From NCBI GenBank assembly GCA_021018815.1, contig JAITYX010000007.1:10540001-10604000 (forward strand): a stretch of 64,000 bases of DNA, written 5' to 3'. The notes beneath the pieces were generated by a model. The model was not told the origin of the DNA and made no database searches. It saw only the letters and a program-made list of their open reading frames with translations. This document shows positions 20,849-33,704 of this stretch, piece by piece. Source of the DNA: Talinum fruticosum (lineage: Eukaryota > Streptophyta > Magnoliopsida > Caryophyllales > Talinaceae). Numbering within the stretch: position 1 is the stretch's first letter; each line of letters opens with the position of its first letter. The position numbers were made by a program, and so were the translations under genes.

Positions 20849-23800
20849 AGTGTTACGTGATGGATGTATTGCCACTCATCTTTCATGGTAACAGAATTAT
20901 CAATGCATTTACAGGTTGTACATTACTTCACAGTAATGGTTTGCAAGATGTATATGATGGATGCGTTATGGCTGTTACTCCACCAGAAGCCGTAAAAGTA
21001 TTTGGAAAGGAAGCTACACCTGATGAAATGAGAATACTTGGTGCTTTCCAGTACTTCTACAGGCATGGCTTTTTCTTACTGATGATCACCGTATTATCTT
21101 CAGCACAATATCGAAGTTTCTTTGACAATATTGGCTCAACCAGGAATCGTAACATCACCTATTTTTGTGATTTTGATAATCTTTTGTTTGAATCCTTGCC
21201 CTCAACTTATTCCTTTCATCCTACATGCATTGGCATTCTCCCTACTGAGGATGCCAGAAATTATAGTCATCATTTTGCTTTATATCGATGTATTGAGCTC
21301 TGTGAGTAGGTTATTTGTTGCGTTCAATTTTATCTCTATGGTCCTAAAGTCCTCATTTTTTCGAAATAGTCCTTTGCAGTTCACCTCGTTGTAATCATCT
21401 ATAATTTGTTAGTTATACAGCTCCCTTGATGTGTCCTGCACTTAAGCAGAAGTTTTGCGATGCAATTACTATAGTGCCAGTGCAGATGCTGTGTGCATTT
21501 AAGGGAGTAATCTTTCTGCCCCCTCTCCCAAAAATAACAAAAAGAGGCTGGGGGCAGGGGGATGAGGAGATTTCTGATGCATAGACTGCGTGCTAGCTGC
21601 TGAAGTTGATGCAATCTTGGTCATGCCGCAGCTGATGTGATTTTTCTACGTTTTGTTGTAGTGATGTATTCCTTCATCATGACAAAAGTTTCATGCCTCA
21701 TAATCCAGCAGCATGGAGCGCCAGGAATTTCCTGGGGAGCACAGACCGTGAAGCGTATTTGACATACTGGCTGAATATGCTCCAGGTTTATCATTTTTTC
21801 GTTCACATTAGACATCATTCTATCTGTAATGACTCTTTTGATGCTTTGCAGTTGTATACTGAAGATACATTTTGCATCCTTTGCATTTGTCCATTTAAAT
21901 TTGACAGTGCAAGCCTGGTTGCTACATGCATTAGGAAGAGTCATGCTGCCACCGATGACATAAATAATATTGCACATAAATAAGCTGCCAGTAAATAATT
22001 AATAAAATAGAGATTTATAACATATTGAGCTCATGGAGTACCCTCTTCCTTCCTGGTGCTGTAACTACTGATAACACAAACTGATAGTTCTAGATGTTAG
22101 GAACTATGATACTCAAAATATAAAAGAACTCCTAGTGTTGTATCTGATGTTAAAAACGAGAGCTGGTTCATTGAAGATTGACCTGTGTGGGGTTTGGTCC
22201 TCTTCAATTTTTTTAATTGAATTATGTAAGTTATGGAATCAAACTTGGATGGTTAAAGATGCAGAATTCTTGGCTGTTGAAATAGAAAACGAAATGATTT
22301 TTGGAAACACCAAAGTTAAATGTGATTTTTCTACTGTTTGATGTAGGCTGAAGGTTATTCAAATGTGATATGGTCAATAGCGTCCTAGGGAAGCAAGGGG
22401 CTTAAATATAGCTGACTAGTATCCATATTAAAAAAAAGATGAATAGAAATGTATGGCGCTCATGAGCTTAAAGCACCATCATCGTAAACACAAGTGTACA
22501 TACGATGTAATAATTGTTTGTAGCATAGTTAGAGGATGTAGATTGCCTCAGTTGTTGATTACGGCATGGAGGTGCAATTCACTAGTCCATTACACTTTAA
22601 ATTAGTCTAATTTAGGCTTATAGATCTGGGCAGCAGCATGATCCTTACCTGGAAGAAGAACACCAATGTGAGTCAGGGCAACGCGTTGCTTGCCAGTGTT
22701 GCTTTGAATGTCAGTGTATCAAATATTCAGACTATGTCAAGCCTGCCTTAACAAGGGCAGAAAACAATCACTGTTTTTGAAACATGCTGAACCTCATAAA
22801 CTTCCAACTTAAAATTTGCTGCAATTGCATCATTCCTAACATAATGTGCACGTATTTCTAGATAGGATATTAAAAATTGTCATGGTGTTTTTAGTTCTTC
22901 TCTGATTTCTTGATTGTTGGGCATGCAGGATATTAGTGAGACTAATCAGCCTTTTCTTGTGACTCTTAATCCTCCTCATCCGCCAAAGAAGGTCTTGCTC
23001 AAGTGGTCAACTGGGCATCTCATACCGTCAGTTGCAGCAACAGTCGCTTCACTTGAGCTTGACAGAGTTCAAGGAAAGAGAGGGATTTGGTTTGCTGGAG
23101 CTTCTTACCATGGTAAGCTTAAACATGGAAGTTTTAAGCATCTCTTATTGATTATATGCAATTGTTTACCTTGATCATCAAGTACCATTCGTTTCAAGTA
23201 TGCAATTCGGTAATGTGAGAAGTTCAGACTCTTATAACGACATGCTAGGATGACATCCCACGTTGATTTGTTCAAAGATTGGGTGAAAACTGAAAAGTGT
23301 GGCTATGCTTTGGTACTAGGGGCTCATTTGTTGTATCATTGCTTGTATACTACAAGAACTTTTCGTTGCGGGTTTTTGTAATTTTCCTTAATCACATGTG
23401 CTTATCCTTACTTTTTCTAACTTTCAGGCCCTGGTTCACATGAGGATGCAGTTAATGTATGGGTTTCTACTAATTCCTTGTCCAGATGAATAATAGGCGA
23501 CCAATTATTGCACCCAATTGCAGTTCTGAAAATTTTTCTTTCACACTTGGCGCTCGATGTTGTATTCATATTTCTACTTTGGTTGTGTGTGGGATAATAA
23601 CTATCTGTCAGGCTGGACTGACTGCTGCACATGCTATGCTTGGAAGGAGCTTCCCTGTTCGCAGAAACCCGAAAGTGATGGTGCCTTCTTGGACAGAAGC
23701 AGCAGCTCGAAGTTATGTAATCAGATTCCTCAAGCACTTTATTTCTGCTGGAAGTTTAATGTAAGTGCAATTTCTTTCAAGAGTCATATTCTCACTTTTG

Positions 23801-25249
23801 TGGCCCCTTCTATTTCCTAATCTTAATAAAATCATCTGAAATTTTATCCTGCTCTGAACAATTGAAGGCCCCCAAAATTCTCTGCACAAAGATTATAGAG
23901 AGTCTTTCTATTTCTGTAAAGGGTTTAAAGGGTCTTATGAGTGGTCGAGACAAGGTGTTAAGGTCTGCATCGTTTCTAAATATAGCCAACCTTTAGAGAT
24001 GGTATAGGATAAGAAATGGTTGATAAAATCCCTTGTATCTGCCAATGATACTCTAGCAAGGTTGGATAAAATTCAGCAGTTAAGGGATATCAAGGTATGA
24101 GATTTTAAGGATCCTGAGTTAGCAGGCTTGAAGGTAGCAGAAGCGCTATGGTTCTTTTATCTTCTGTGTTTTGTATGTTGCTTAGGGGCTGGATTTGTTT
24201 TTGTTGAATTGTCTGTTTTGATCTACTGGATTTTGGTTTTAGGTGCTGTTTATCTTTGTTGGTCAAGTCTGATGTGTACTCCTCTTGCCTTTTGGCAACT
24301 AATTATTGGGAGAGAGAAGGGGGAGGAAATCTCTCCGAAAATTATATATAGTGCAAAGATGTTGTCGTTTTGTTCTTCTGACATTACCATTTATTTTTTG
24401 GTTCTAAATCTTGCCTTCTTTTCATGCTGCAGTTTGCTGGAGGAGGGAGGTCCCGTTCTGACGTTTGAGGGATCTGACAAGAGATGTAATTGGAAAACTG
24501 CATTAAAAGTGCACAGCCCCAAGTTTTACTGGAAGGTATTTCTTTTAGAGATACATGTCTCGTATTCATATGTATGTTCATATTTGGAATGCATGATGTG
24601 TACGATATATTTTCTTGCAGGTTGCTCTAGAAGCTGACTTGGGCCTTGGAGATGCATTTGTCAATGGGGACATCTCAGTTGTGGATAAGAATGAAGGCCT
24701 TATGAATCTTATCAGGGTAAAATAGGAAGTTTTTTTATAAGTATCAAGATACAAAGCAGTTCCTTTTAACGAGATCTCAAAAAAAAAGAAAAAGAAAAAG
24801 AAAAATTGGTTCCGTTTAACCACTCGGTTGGCAATTTTGTATATGTGGATATTTGTTTCTTCTTCTTCTTCTTGCTTATTAGTAAATGACTTTGCAGATC
24901 TTTCTAGTTAATATCTATGTATATCCTCCTACTTCAGGGGCTGATAGGAAGAGGTACGTTCTAACCAGGTATCTTGCTTTAATGAGACAACTTTGAATCA
25001 TCGTGTGGTCTTTCATTTGGAAATTCTGCATTTTCCAGCCATGGCTTCAAAGGTTGGTGGAGCCCAGTTCTTTTCCCAGCTGTTATAGCTTCTGGAAGAT
25101 ATTTCTATCAGCATGTTTGTAGGCGAAACACAATTACAGCAGCTCGTCGAAACATTTCTCGGCATTAGGACTTGGTATGACTTATCCATTAGTGTAAAGA
25201 CATGCCCTTTATTTAACTTTCATCAACTGTGGAAAAAGTCTTACGAAAT

Positions 25250-27320
25250 TTTCCTGACTTCTGTGTGGCTCATGAAATAACTAATTTTGCTCAGGAGTCT
25301 GGCTTATACTTGGATGGCTATATTTCTTCTCTGGATTCTTTTGTTCTACTTTCCTGACAACAAGGTAATCGAAAAACTAAAGTTGTTTCCTGCAGTATCC
25401 TATCAGTTGCTGGCAATCATGCCGCACTGTTTCCTCATTGTTCAAAGCTTGTACTGCCTCCTGGAGTATGTCCAAAAGTCGACATCCCTTTCTCCTGATT
25501 CTCCTTGCTTATAACAGCTTCAACTGCTAGGAACTTTGTCTGCTTGCGGCAATGATGCCTTTGACCCCTTGCTATTCCTGCCCTGAAGCGTACCTTATCT
25601 CATGATCCATCAACCTTATATCTGATATGACAGTGGTACCTTGTGATGTCCACCATATGAAAGTTGATTTGCTAAATTGGTGTTGGAGCTCTAATGCTAC
25701 TCTTTGTCCTCTTTAATGTACTCTTGCTAAAAAATCCATTAGGTCTGAGTCAATTTTCCAGTTATTCTATTAGGCTGCAAGGGCTCCTCCTGAAAAGTTC
25801 AACTAATTCTGGCCTTCCTTTTTCCCTCATTATGTCAGTAAAAAGTTGATGACTATTCCTTCGTCCCCTCTTTTAGGTGCAATCATAACCAATCTTCTAA
25901 CCATAGTTTCCCACTAATACAGCCAGCCTTCGGAATATGCCGGATAACATCACATTCTCTGAATATTCCTTGAATCTTCTACACCAGGGGAAATTTGTAT
26001 CTTCTTGCATTTTCCTTTTCTCCTGTTAGCTCGTGGTGGCCTCATATTCTAGAAGCATTTCGAAAGGAAGATCTTCCATTTGTTACAAAAGTTCTGCCCC
26101 CATAGATTTTCCATAATCTTGACTTCTTTTTCTGGGACTTCTTCCTCTACTTTCTGGTTGTGAAAGAACTGATACCCAGATTTCCAAGTAAAATGGCAGC
26201 TTTTACTAGATGATCAATATACTTCATCATCCTCCTCCGACAGTCTGGATGCATTAGCTACCTTCGCACATCCTCCCATTTGAAGACCCTTCAATCAAAG
26301 AAACATTCCATTTTCCTCCTTCAGGTGCTAATGGGTGTCTCACCTTCTTATTTTGTCAATGTCATACACTTTGGTTGACGTCATCATTCAGCCTAATTCA
26401 TCTTTGTTTACCCATTTGTCTCAAATCATACTGACTTCCATTTTCAGTCTTCCAAAACTTCCCTTTGTCCTCAGTGGACCACATTGAACATTCCTTTCTA
26501 TTCCCAAGATGTCCCCTTGACTTGCAGCTGGCAATTGAGGTTTTGGATAGGCAAAATATTGTTGTATTTTGATTTATTAATTTTATACAGCTATAATTCT
26601 TGATTTTTGTAATGCCTCCATGCATGCGTCATAATCATGGGATCATTGAATGACTCTATCTCTGTGACTCCCATTCCTCCTTGACCTTTGTTCAATAAAA
26701 AGTTATTTCTATCTATCCAGTGCTCTGAGATTGTTACCTGTGCATTTCTCCAAAAAAGTTAACAATAATGCGGTTGACTATTCTTGCAATCTTGGCTGGG
26801 ATCTTGAATTCTGAGAGGATATGTTGATTGACCAACACCTGGACAACATTGATTAAGATAAATCTTCATGCTGGCAATAATAATTTGGCCTTCCTGCTTT
26901 AAAGCCCATTCTGCATATTCTCCACTAGGAATGACTAATTCTATCACTTGGGTGATGGGGGAATGCCGAGATAGTTAGCATCTGTAATATGGAAGTTAAA
27001 CACCACCTTTTAGCCCTTTCGCTGACTTCCTACACTTCTGGACAACATAATTGCTGATTTGGAAAAATTGATTACCTAATGTGGCACTCAGCAGAAGTTA
27101 TTAATGCATATGGTGAGACTTAAGAATGGTTAGTTCTGGTGATCCTGACCCCTTTATAAGGCTTCTGCCTCTGCCTTCATGAGTGTTTGAGGGAATATCG
27201 CCATGCAAAAATATATGAGGAGAGAGAGGGTCTCCTTGACTTGTTTCCATAATGGTTGGTTCATCATCAATCCAACATAATAAAAATTCTGTCTCATTTT
27301 ACGAAACACAATTCGGTTGA
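25250..27320 (-). mobile_element. Antisense LINE reverse-transcriptase relic in intron 15 of copy 1
   Basis: On the minus strand, the RT hallmark GDPLSPHIF is read at about 27240-27214. Further along are ILSEFKIPAKIARIVNRIIV near 26830-26770 and KGQGGMGVTEIESFNDPM near 26690-26640, a typical LINE 'KG..GG.G' segment. Many stops interrupt the frames. The low-coordinate border is uncertain. The insertion swells intron 15 to about 3.1 kb, against 85 bp in copy 2. Confidence 0.6.
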
Positions 27321-27824
27321 TGAAAACCTCTTAGAGATTTTGTTTTGATGATGTATTTACTTTGCATGTCTATTGAAACAGTATAGACTTCTAGTCTTCA
27401 GCAACAACACATAATGATAAAGTGAGATTTGCCTTTGTGTAAATGCATCAGTCAGACATTGCTTGCTGAGACGTGGACATACAGTTATACAAAGATGGAT
27501 GCTATTGTTTTTGGCATCAGCGTCACCTTGCGGTGTCAAAGGAAGAGGAAATTTGCCAGTCTCACTGCAGCGTAGGTTGAGATTTAGATAAGGCAAGGGT
27601 TCGTTGTAGAGTTACCTTTATGAACACAATTCCTCAAGTGTGGAGAACTTGTATGGGGATATGATATGAAGATGTAAGCCACAGGGAGCCACAAGGGTAT
27701 CTTCCAATTTATGTGACAAGCAAAGCCACCAGCCTAGTGGCTAGTGCTGATTCTTAGCAATTGATCCTTTATAAATAGAGCTATGTTAAAAAAGGGCCTG
27801 GCTTTATTTCGATAATGTCCCTCC

Positions 27825-28005
27825 CCCTTTTTTTTTTTGGAGAGGAGAGAGTGGGGTCTCCCAACTAAGGGTGCCATCTCTCATGGTGATATGATGGTGT
27901 TCAGGAGGGAAGGGGCAACATACCCGTGACTCTAGCGGGATTTCAACCCCATACCTTGATGAACAAATGGGCAAATCCAACTAGAACACCCATCTGGTGG
28001 GGATT
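27825..28005 (-). mobile_element. tRNA-derived SINE in intron 15 of copy 1
   Basis: On the minus strand it starts near ccccaccagatgggtgttct, contains an A-box-like tctagttgg and a B box gggttgaaatccc, and ends in an A run (the poly(T) at about 27828-27838 on the plus strand). This is the layout of a plant tRNA-derived SINE. Target duplications were not found. Confidence 0.55.
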
Positions 28006-31000
28006 TTCTAGCCTTAATTCTTTTTGAATGTCAAATTATCATATAATACAGCCACTTGAAGTCAATTTTATTGCATTTAAATTGTTGTTTCCTAATTGGA
28101 CATTTACATTGTGAGATATAACTTGGTTCTGAGGCTTGTTAATGGCCTTGTCTGAATAATTACTTGAGGAAGTGCTATAAAATAGCTTTGAAACCACAAT
28201 ATTACAGCCATGATGCGTTTTGACGTATTTTCTCTTTTCATGAAATCAACCACAGAGTAATGAAATGTTCTCCCTTTTTCTGGATGAGACTATGACATAC
28301 TCTTGTGCCATCTTTAAGGTTAGAACCAGAACCTTTCAACTTAGCATGTAATTTTCAAACTTCAACGTGTAATCAATTTTGTCACATGTTTTTTGAACTT
28401 TTTTAACAAGTTTTCCTGTAACTCTGTTGATATATGCTAGTCTGAAAATGAAGATTTAAAGATTGCAACTCAGAAAACTCCATCTTCTAATAGACAAGGT
28501 GAGTATTTACTAATTTGATGTGTTATATTGCCTACCATATACAACTGACTTAGATAGGATCTAATTTGGATTTGAGATTAATACAGGCAAGAGTAGAGGA
28601 ACATCATGAGGTGCTTGACATTGGCTGTGGTTGGGGTAGCCTAGCTATTGAAGTTGTGAGGAAAACGGGATGTAGATACACTGGCATAACTCTTGCTGAG
28701 GAGCAATTGAAATTAGCAGAACAAAGGGTGAAGGAGGCTGGCTTACAGGTATCCAAAAGCATTGGTTCCATTTGTTCGGATTCAGCTACAGCTACTTCAT
28801 GGGAATTGTATCCGTTCGTTGTTTGGATTTCAATGTTTCACACCGAGTTTGTTTTATCTAATTCATCTGAATGATAACTAACATGTCATATATTGTGCAA
28901 TAAAAACTTGTATTGGTTGAGGGCCAGGTTTAATGCAGTTAAAATTACATAATAACATGTGCAAATGGTCTACCAGGGGAATAAATAAACAAAGGACTTT
29001 CATGAAACTAGAACCTGTATCAAATGGTGATCAAGCCTCAGATTGATCAGTGGTGTGTCATTAAATTCCTCAATGAGTCAGATGGGAAAGATGTTTGTTT
29101 TAATGTAGAAATTCATGCTCCGCTCATTATCGCTGCTCTTCCCTTACCCAATTGCAATGCTTGTACCACCAATCACATCAATGTAATATCTGCGCTGCTT
29201 GCAGGATCGCATAAGGTTTCTTCTCTGTGATTACCGTCAATTGCCAAGTACCCACAAATATGATAGAATCTTTTCTTGGTGAGATCTGGTTGCTGGAAAA
29301 AGGTCTACATGACACAGCTAGCTATGATCTGACTGTTGCATCTTTGTACTGTTTTCTTTGTTGAATCAGTGGGATGCTAGAACATGTAGGGGATGAATTC
29401 TATGAAGTTTTCTTTGGTCAATGTAAGTCTCTTTTGGCAGATAATGGAGTTCTAGTAGTTCAGGTAACTGTGCTTCTCGTTGCGTGATTGTGTCATGCTG
29501 TATTACAATTTACCACAGCATATGTTTTACTGAAGTTCATCAGGTGCCAAATCATTTTCATCTGTTGTAAACAACTATGTACTGTTTTGTTGTTTCTTCT
29601 TCAGACAATATCAGTACCAGATGAACAGTATGATGAGCACAGGAGAACTTCTGGTTTTATGAGGGAGTACATTTTTCCAGGTGGATGTCTACCTTCCTTG
29701 AGCAGAATAGCATCAGCAATGGTTGCTGCATCTAGACTTTGGTAACTGTTACAAACTAAAACTAGATGACCAATAACTATTCCAACATTCTATCTTATTG
29801 ATTTATTGGAAATATTTGAACTACTTTATTTGCAGCGTGGAGCATGCGGAGAACATTGGTGTACATTATGCTCAGACTTTAAGATCTGGAGGAAAAATTT
29901 TCTAGAGAACCAGAGGTTAGACAACATTTCTCATCAATTGCTTTTCCATATAAGATGTGATTTATTTACCGGACTTTTTTTGGTGGAATGCTTGAGGGAA
30001 AGTATCTGAAACATTGCATGAAAGTACCAGAAATTTCATGTTATGTTTTTTTTTTTTTCACATTTAATCAAACAAAAGTCGATTAATTCATGTACAGCTT
30101 GTAACTTACTTGAATGATATGGCCTCTGGTAGGAATCTATATGGTCTTGCAGATCCTGGGTAGCAAAATCTCTTGAGCATTTTTAAATAACCTCTTCTCT
30201 TCACAGTGCTGGTTCCCCACCTTTCACCTTCAATTACTTTGTATTAGTTGCCTTTTCCCTTGCCTTTTGGTTGAATTGTTGACACTAGTTGTCACCAGTA
30301 CACTATTTAAGGATTAGTTGCTGCCCATGGGCCATGCCTGTTTTATTTTATTGGTCTATCAAATTTAGAACTATGGACCTTACGGAATCTGTCTCTCTAT
30401 AGGCAGAGATAGTTGTAAAAGTATGGTTGCCTACAAGGTCTCCTCACACTCCGTGCAAGCGTAACTCACAATAGGAGGAGTTGTTATAGTTGTTTATCAA
30501 CTTTAGAGCATTAGTTGTATATTTTATTACGACTTGTACTGCCATTACCGCTTCTGATAGTTGTTGCGAGGTAAAAGACAGTACGTGCTTCTTTACATGT
30601 TTCAAAACCGGCCATAGCAAGGCCATATTGGGGGACTAAAGTTATATATTTCTCTTTTTGATATCTAGATTTGTTTTTGATACACATCTCTTATATTACA
30701 GCAAAATCCTTTCACTTGGGTTCGATGAGAAGTTCATGAGAGTGTGGGAATATTACTTTGACGGTTGTGCAGCCGCGTTTTCTACCCGTACCCTTGGGGA
30801 TTACCAGGTAAATTCTCTAGACTCTGCATCTCTTACAATTCTAATTAATATAGAGACGTTAATCTGTTTATTAAAATTGTTATTAAACTATCGATCTTAA
30901 TCTTACAATCCAAAAACCATCCATAAATTCAATTCTTACTAGAATCTTAAAATTATTAGGATCTTACAATCCTAATTTTGTTCAAATAATGTATGGCATG

Positions 31001-31555
31001 ATCTTAATACGACCCAACAATCCGACATACAGATCCACTATCTTAAGTGAACTTCATGACATTCTCATACATAATTTAATAATTATATTCAAGATCTTCT
31101 CACAACAATTGCAGATTTTGCATCAAAATATTCTACAAAAATATAGTTAAATTAAATTTCTGTTTTCTTAATTGATGTTTATCAAAACTTTTATTTTGAT
31201 AAAAATGATTTCACTTTTTCATACAATTATAGAATCATACAACCTTCTATCTGGTGTTGCAACTTCAAACAATTGAGGCTAATGACCTCCTATTGATCGT
31301 AACTAAGATTTGGATTCCAACAACCGTGACATTGGTTAACCCGGCCGGCCAATCTTACGAATTTAAAAGTGAAATCTTAGCTATGGAGTTTTTATATAGG
31401 GAAATTAACCCAAAGAATGATCCTGTGTGATACAGACTGTTTTCTCGAGGCAGGGAAATCTGGTTGCATTCAGCGATCCTTATGCAAGCATACCGTCAGT
31501 TCATTCTTGTCCCTAAAAATCCCATTCTATTTTCACCTTTGAGTGTAACTTTCTG

Positions 31556-31749
31556 TAATTTGATTTTATGGATATCGAACTTTCTAATTCTATCTTTGAT
31601 CTCGTGTATGAAACTAGTAATTTGGTTTTATGGATATCAAACTTTCTAATTCTATCTTTGATCTCGTGTATGAAACTAGTGATTTGATTTTATGGATATC
31701 GAACGTTCTAATTCCATCTTTTGATCTCATGTATGAAACTAGTAATTTG
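31556..31749. repeat. 62-bp tandem repeat, three copies
   Basis: Units beginning tttgattttatggatatc start at about 31558, 31620 and 31682. Each contains gaactttctaattc, atctttgatctcgtgtatga and aaactagtaattt. The array begins about 40 bp downstream of the copy-1 stop codon, in what would be its 3' UTR. Confidence 0.85.
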
Positions 31750-32054
31750 GCTAGTCGTGCTCATTCCAATAGTTCTGATGCCTGGTGCTCCATCATGTAG
31801 TTTGATTCAAGCTGTTGCCTTGTTCAACAAAGCCTTCAAGTTGAAAAATACAATTATTTACCAGGCCATTAATTGATAATTGCTATTCATTTTCCTTTTC
31901 TTTTGGAATTATTATTTTTTATGAGGGAGTATCAAGGACAAAAATCTAATTAATTATCTAAATATAAAAACCAAGCAGATAATATGAAACATCCATCTTA
32001 TAAAAGAAATAACAATCAAATAAAATGGGAAAAATAAAGTATATATTATATTAT
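31750..32054. other. Non-coding spacer downstream of copy 1
   Basis: No gene or repeat is recognised. It becomes AT-rich towards the TIR element that follows. Confidence 0.4.
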
Positions 32055-32065
32055 ACATTAGAGTA

Positions 32066-32542
32066 GGGGTGTAAATGAACCGAGCCGGCTCGTTGAGCGC
32101 TCGGGTTCGGCTCGGGCTCGAGGCAAATCAAGTTCGGGTTGAACCCGAGTCGGCTCGAAGGCATACCGAGCCCGAGCACAGCAAGGCTCGGCTCGGCTCG
32201 GCTCGGCTCAACTCGGTTAGGCTAAATTTATGCTAAATAAATTTTTTTCTAAAAATATTTGTGTGAAGAGTATAAAATTATTTCTAAAATCACCAAAATT
32301 TTATTCAAATCTTTATTTATGAAATCTAATAATAAAAAAATAGAATTTAACTTCGATTATAACATTAAATTTAAAATTTTTTGAGAAAATAAAAAAAAGA
32401 AACCGAGACAAGCTTAAGCCGAGCTCGAGCTCGAGCTTCAGCCGTCCGAGTCAAGCTCGAGCCTAAACTTCAAAGGCTCGAAAGTTTCGAGCCGAGCCTG
32501 AGCCTGGTTGGCTCGGATTCAACTCGGCTCGTTTACACCCGT
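32066..32542. mobile_element. Non-autonomous TIR element (477 bp), gggtgtaaa termini
   Basis: The ends are ggggtgtaaatgaaccgagc and, inverted, acgggtgtaaacgagccgag. Inside each end are repeated ctcgg/gctcg motifs (for example four tandem ggctc at about 32188-32210) around an AT-rich core. The flanks acattagagta and acattacagta form an 11-bp duplication with one mismatch, within the MULE range (9-11 bp). It has no coding capacity. Confidence 0.75.
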
Positions 32543-32599
32543 ACATTACAGTATATATACTTGTCTCTACATTAGCACTCAAGAAGTCAAGTAACTCAC

Positions 32600-32815
32600 C
32601 AAAAGCTTGTAGCTCAATTGGTATGGAGTGTGGTTTCCATACTCTACACTAGGGTTGAAATTCTAGCGGCCACAATCTCCTTGGTGGAATTTGTGGAGTC
32701 CCGACGGGTTTTTAATGGATCCGAAGATATGACTAGACCTCCGTTGGGCTTAGTCCAGCGGCCTTAGATTCATGGGCCTAAGCTGTGTGTCAAACCAATA
32801 ACAATTAGCTAGGGA
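32600..32815 (+). mobile_element. tRNA-derived SINE
   Basis: The A box tagctcaattgg (32610-32621) and B box gggttgaaattct (32652-32664) lie 30 bp apart, as in a Pol III promoter. A tRNA-unrelated body follows with ttgggcttagtccagcggcc. No clear 3' tract or target duplication was seen, so the 3' boundary is approximate. Confidence 0.65.
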
Positions 32816-33689
32816 GAGGGGGCCAAATTTGAATTAATGTATGAAATTATTTTGATAAAATTAAGTAAACTAATTCATAAACTGTTTGGTCTACCACAAG
32901 TGGAATCTAATGAAATGAGATTTAAAACTTGAAAAAATGGAAAGAAATCAAAATGAGATTTGAAACTTGAAAGAATGGAATGAAACTTGATTTTTGAGAT
33001 CAAGTGTTTGATTTACAATAGAAATAAAATCAGAATCAAGTTCCTATTGTTTGGTTTAATTATAAAATATATTTTTTAAAATTATGATTATTTTTTTCTT
33101 GTACTTAATTAATTAAGTGAAGAACCACATTCATAGCTTTATTTTTTAATATACTACATAATAATATTTTTTATTTTTAATTAATTATTTTTTTCTTGAG
33201 CAACTTTTACCAGTATTTATTTTGTTTTGCTATAAAAAATATTTGGTTTCAATGTCATATTTTGGGGCCACAAAAATAAATTTCAAAGACAGACAAGGGG
33301 AAAGATTACCCATATCTTTAACTGATTACTAGCAAAATCACCAAAGACAATAGCAAACAATGGAGAAATTGATTGAAAATAATAATATCAGCCAAGCCTA
33401 ACTGATAGAAAATAGGGGCAAAAACAAGAAACTACTTTATAAATAATATTCTCTTCAAAAAAAAAACCCCCCATAAAATGAAGAATTAGAATAAAAATGG
33501 GGAAAAATAACAAAAATGAAATCATCAGGGTATATAAAAAGAAGTAGAGTGAAAGAAAATCTTCATCGAGATCGGGAACAAAAAAATGAAGAAGACAGAA
33601 ATGAATTTAGGGGCAAAAATTGGATGGAGATGGTCGAAAAAATTGAAAAAGATTTGAAAATCGTGAATAGTGGAGAAAAAGGATGCAGC
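32816..33689. other. AT-rich intergenic DNA
   Basis: There is no credible gene. The repeated word gaaacttgaaa/gagattt at 32920-33000 suggests decayed repeat DNA. The end (33540-33689) is the left part of the site into which the LINE below inserted; it resumes at 36488. Confidence 0.4.
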
Positions 33690-33704
33690 AAGTCGAAAAC
33701 AAAG

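Larger units (their letters stand above)
18657..31516 (+). pseudogene. Cyclopropane fatty acid synthase, copy 1 (decayed)
   Basis: Exons line up one to one with copy 2. They are 18657-18829, 19429-19488, 19577-19655, 20915-21062, 21662-21785, 22929-23112, 23428-23456, 23612-23760, 24433-24535, 24621-24716, 24898-24953, 25039-25174, 28256-28318, 28441-28498, 28587-28748, 29205-29278, 29370-29463, 29605-29741, 29836-29915, 30702-30807 and 31436-31516. Exons 2-4 (about 140 codons of the FAD domain) are missing. Lesions are a 1-bp loss in the GxGxxG codons near 18680, a GC instead of GT donor at 21063, TAG at 25166-25168 where copy 2 has Tyr, 2 bp lost in exon 17, and 1 bp lost near 29885. The SAM motif LDIGCGWGSLAIE survives. 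Product divergence from copy 2 (FAGASYHG against FCGAYQG) points to an old paralogue. Not functional as read. Confidence 0.9.
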
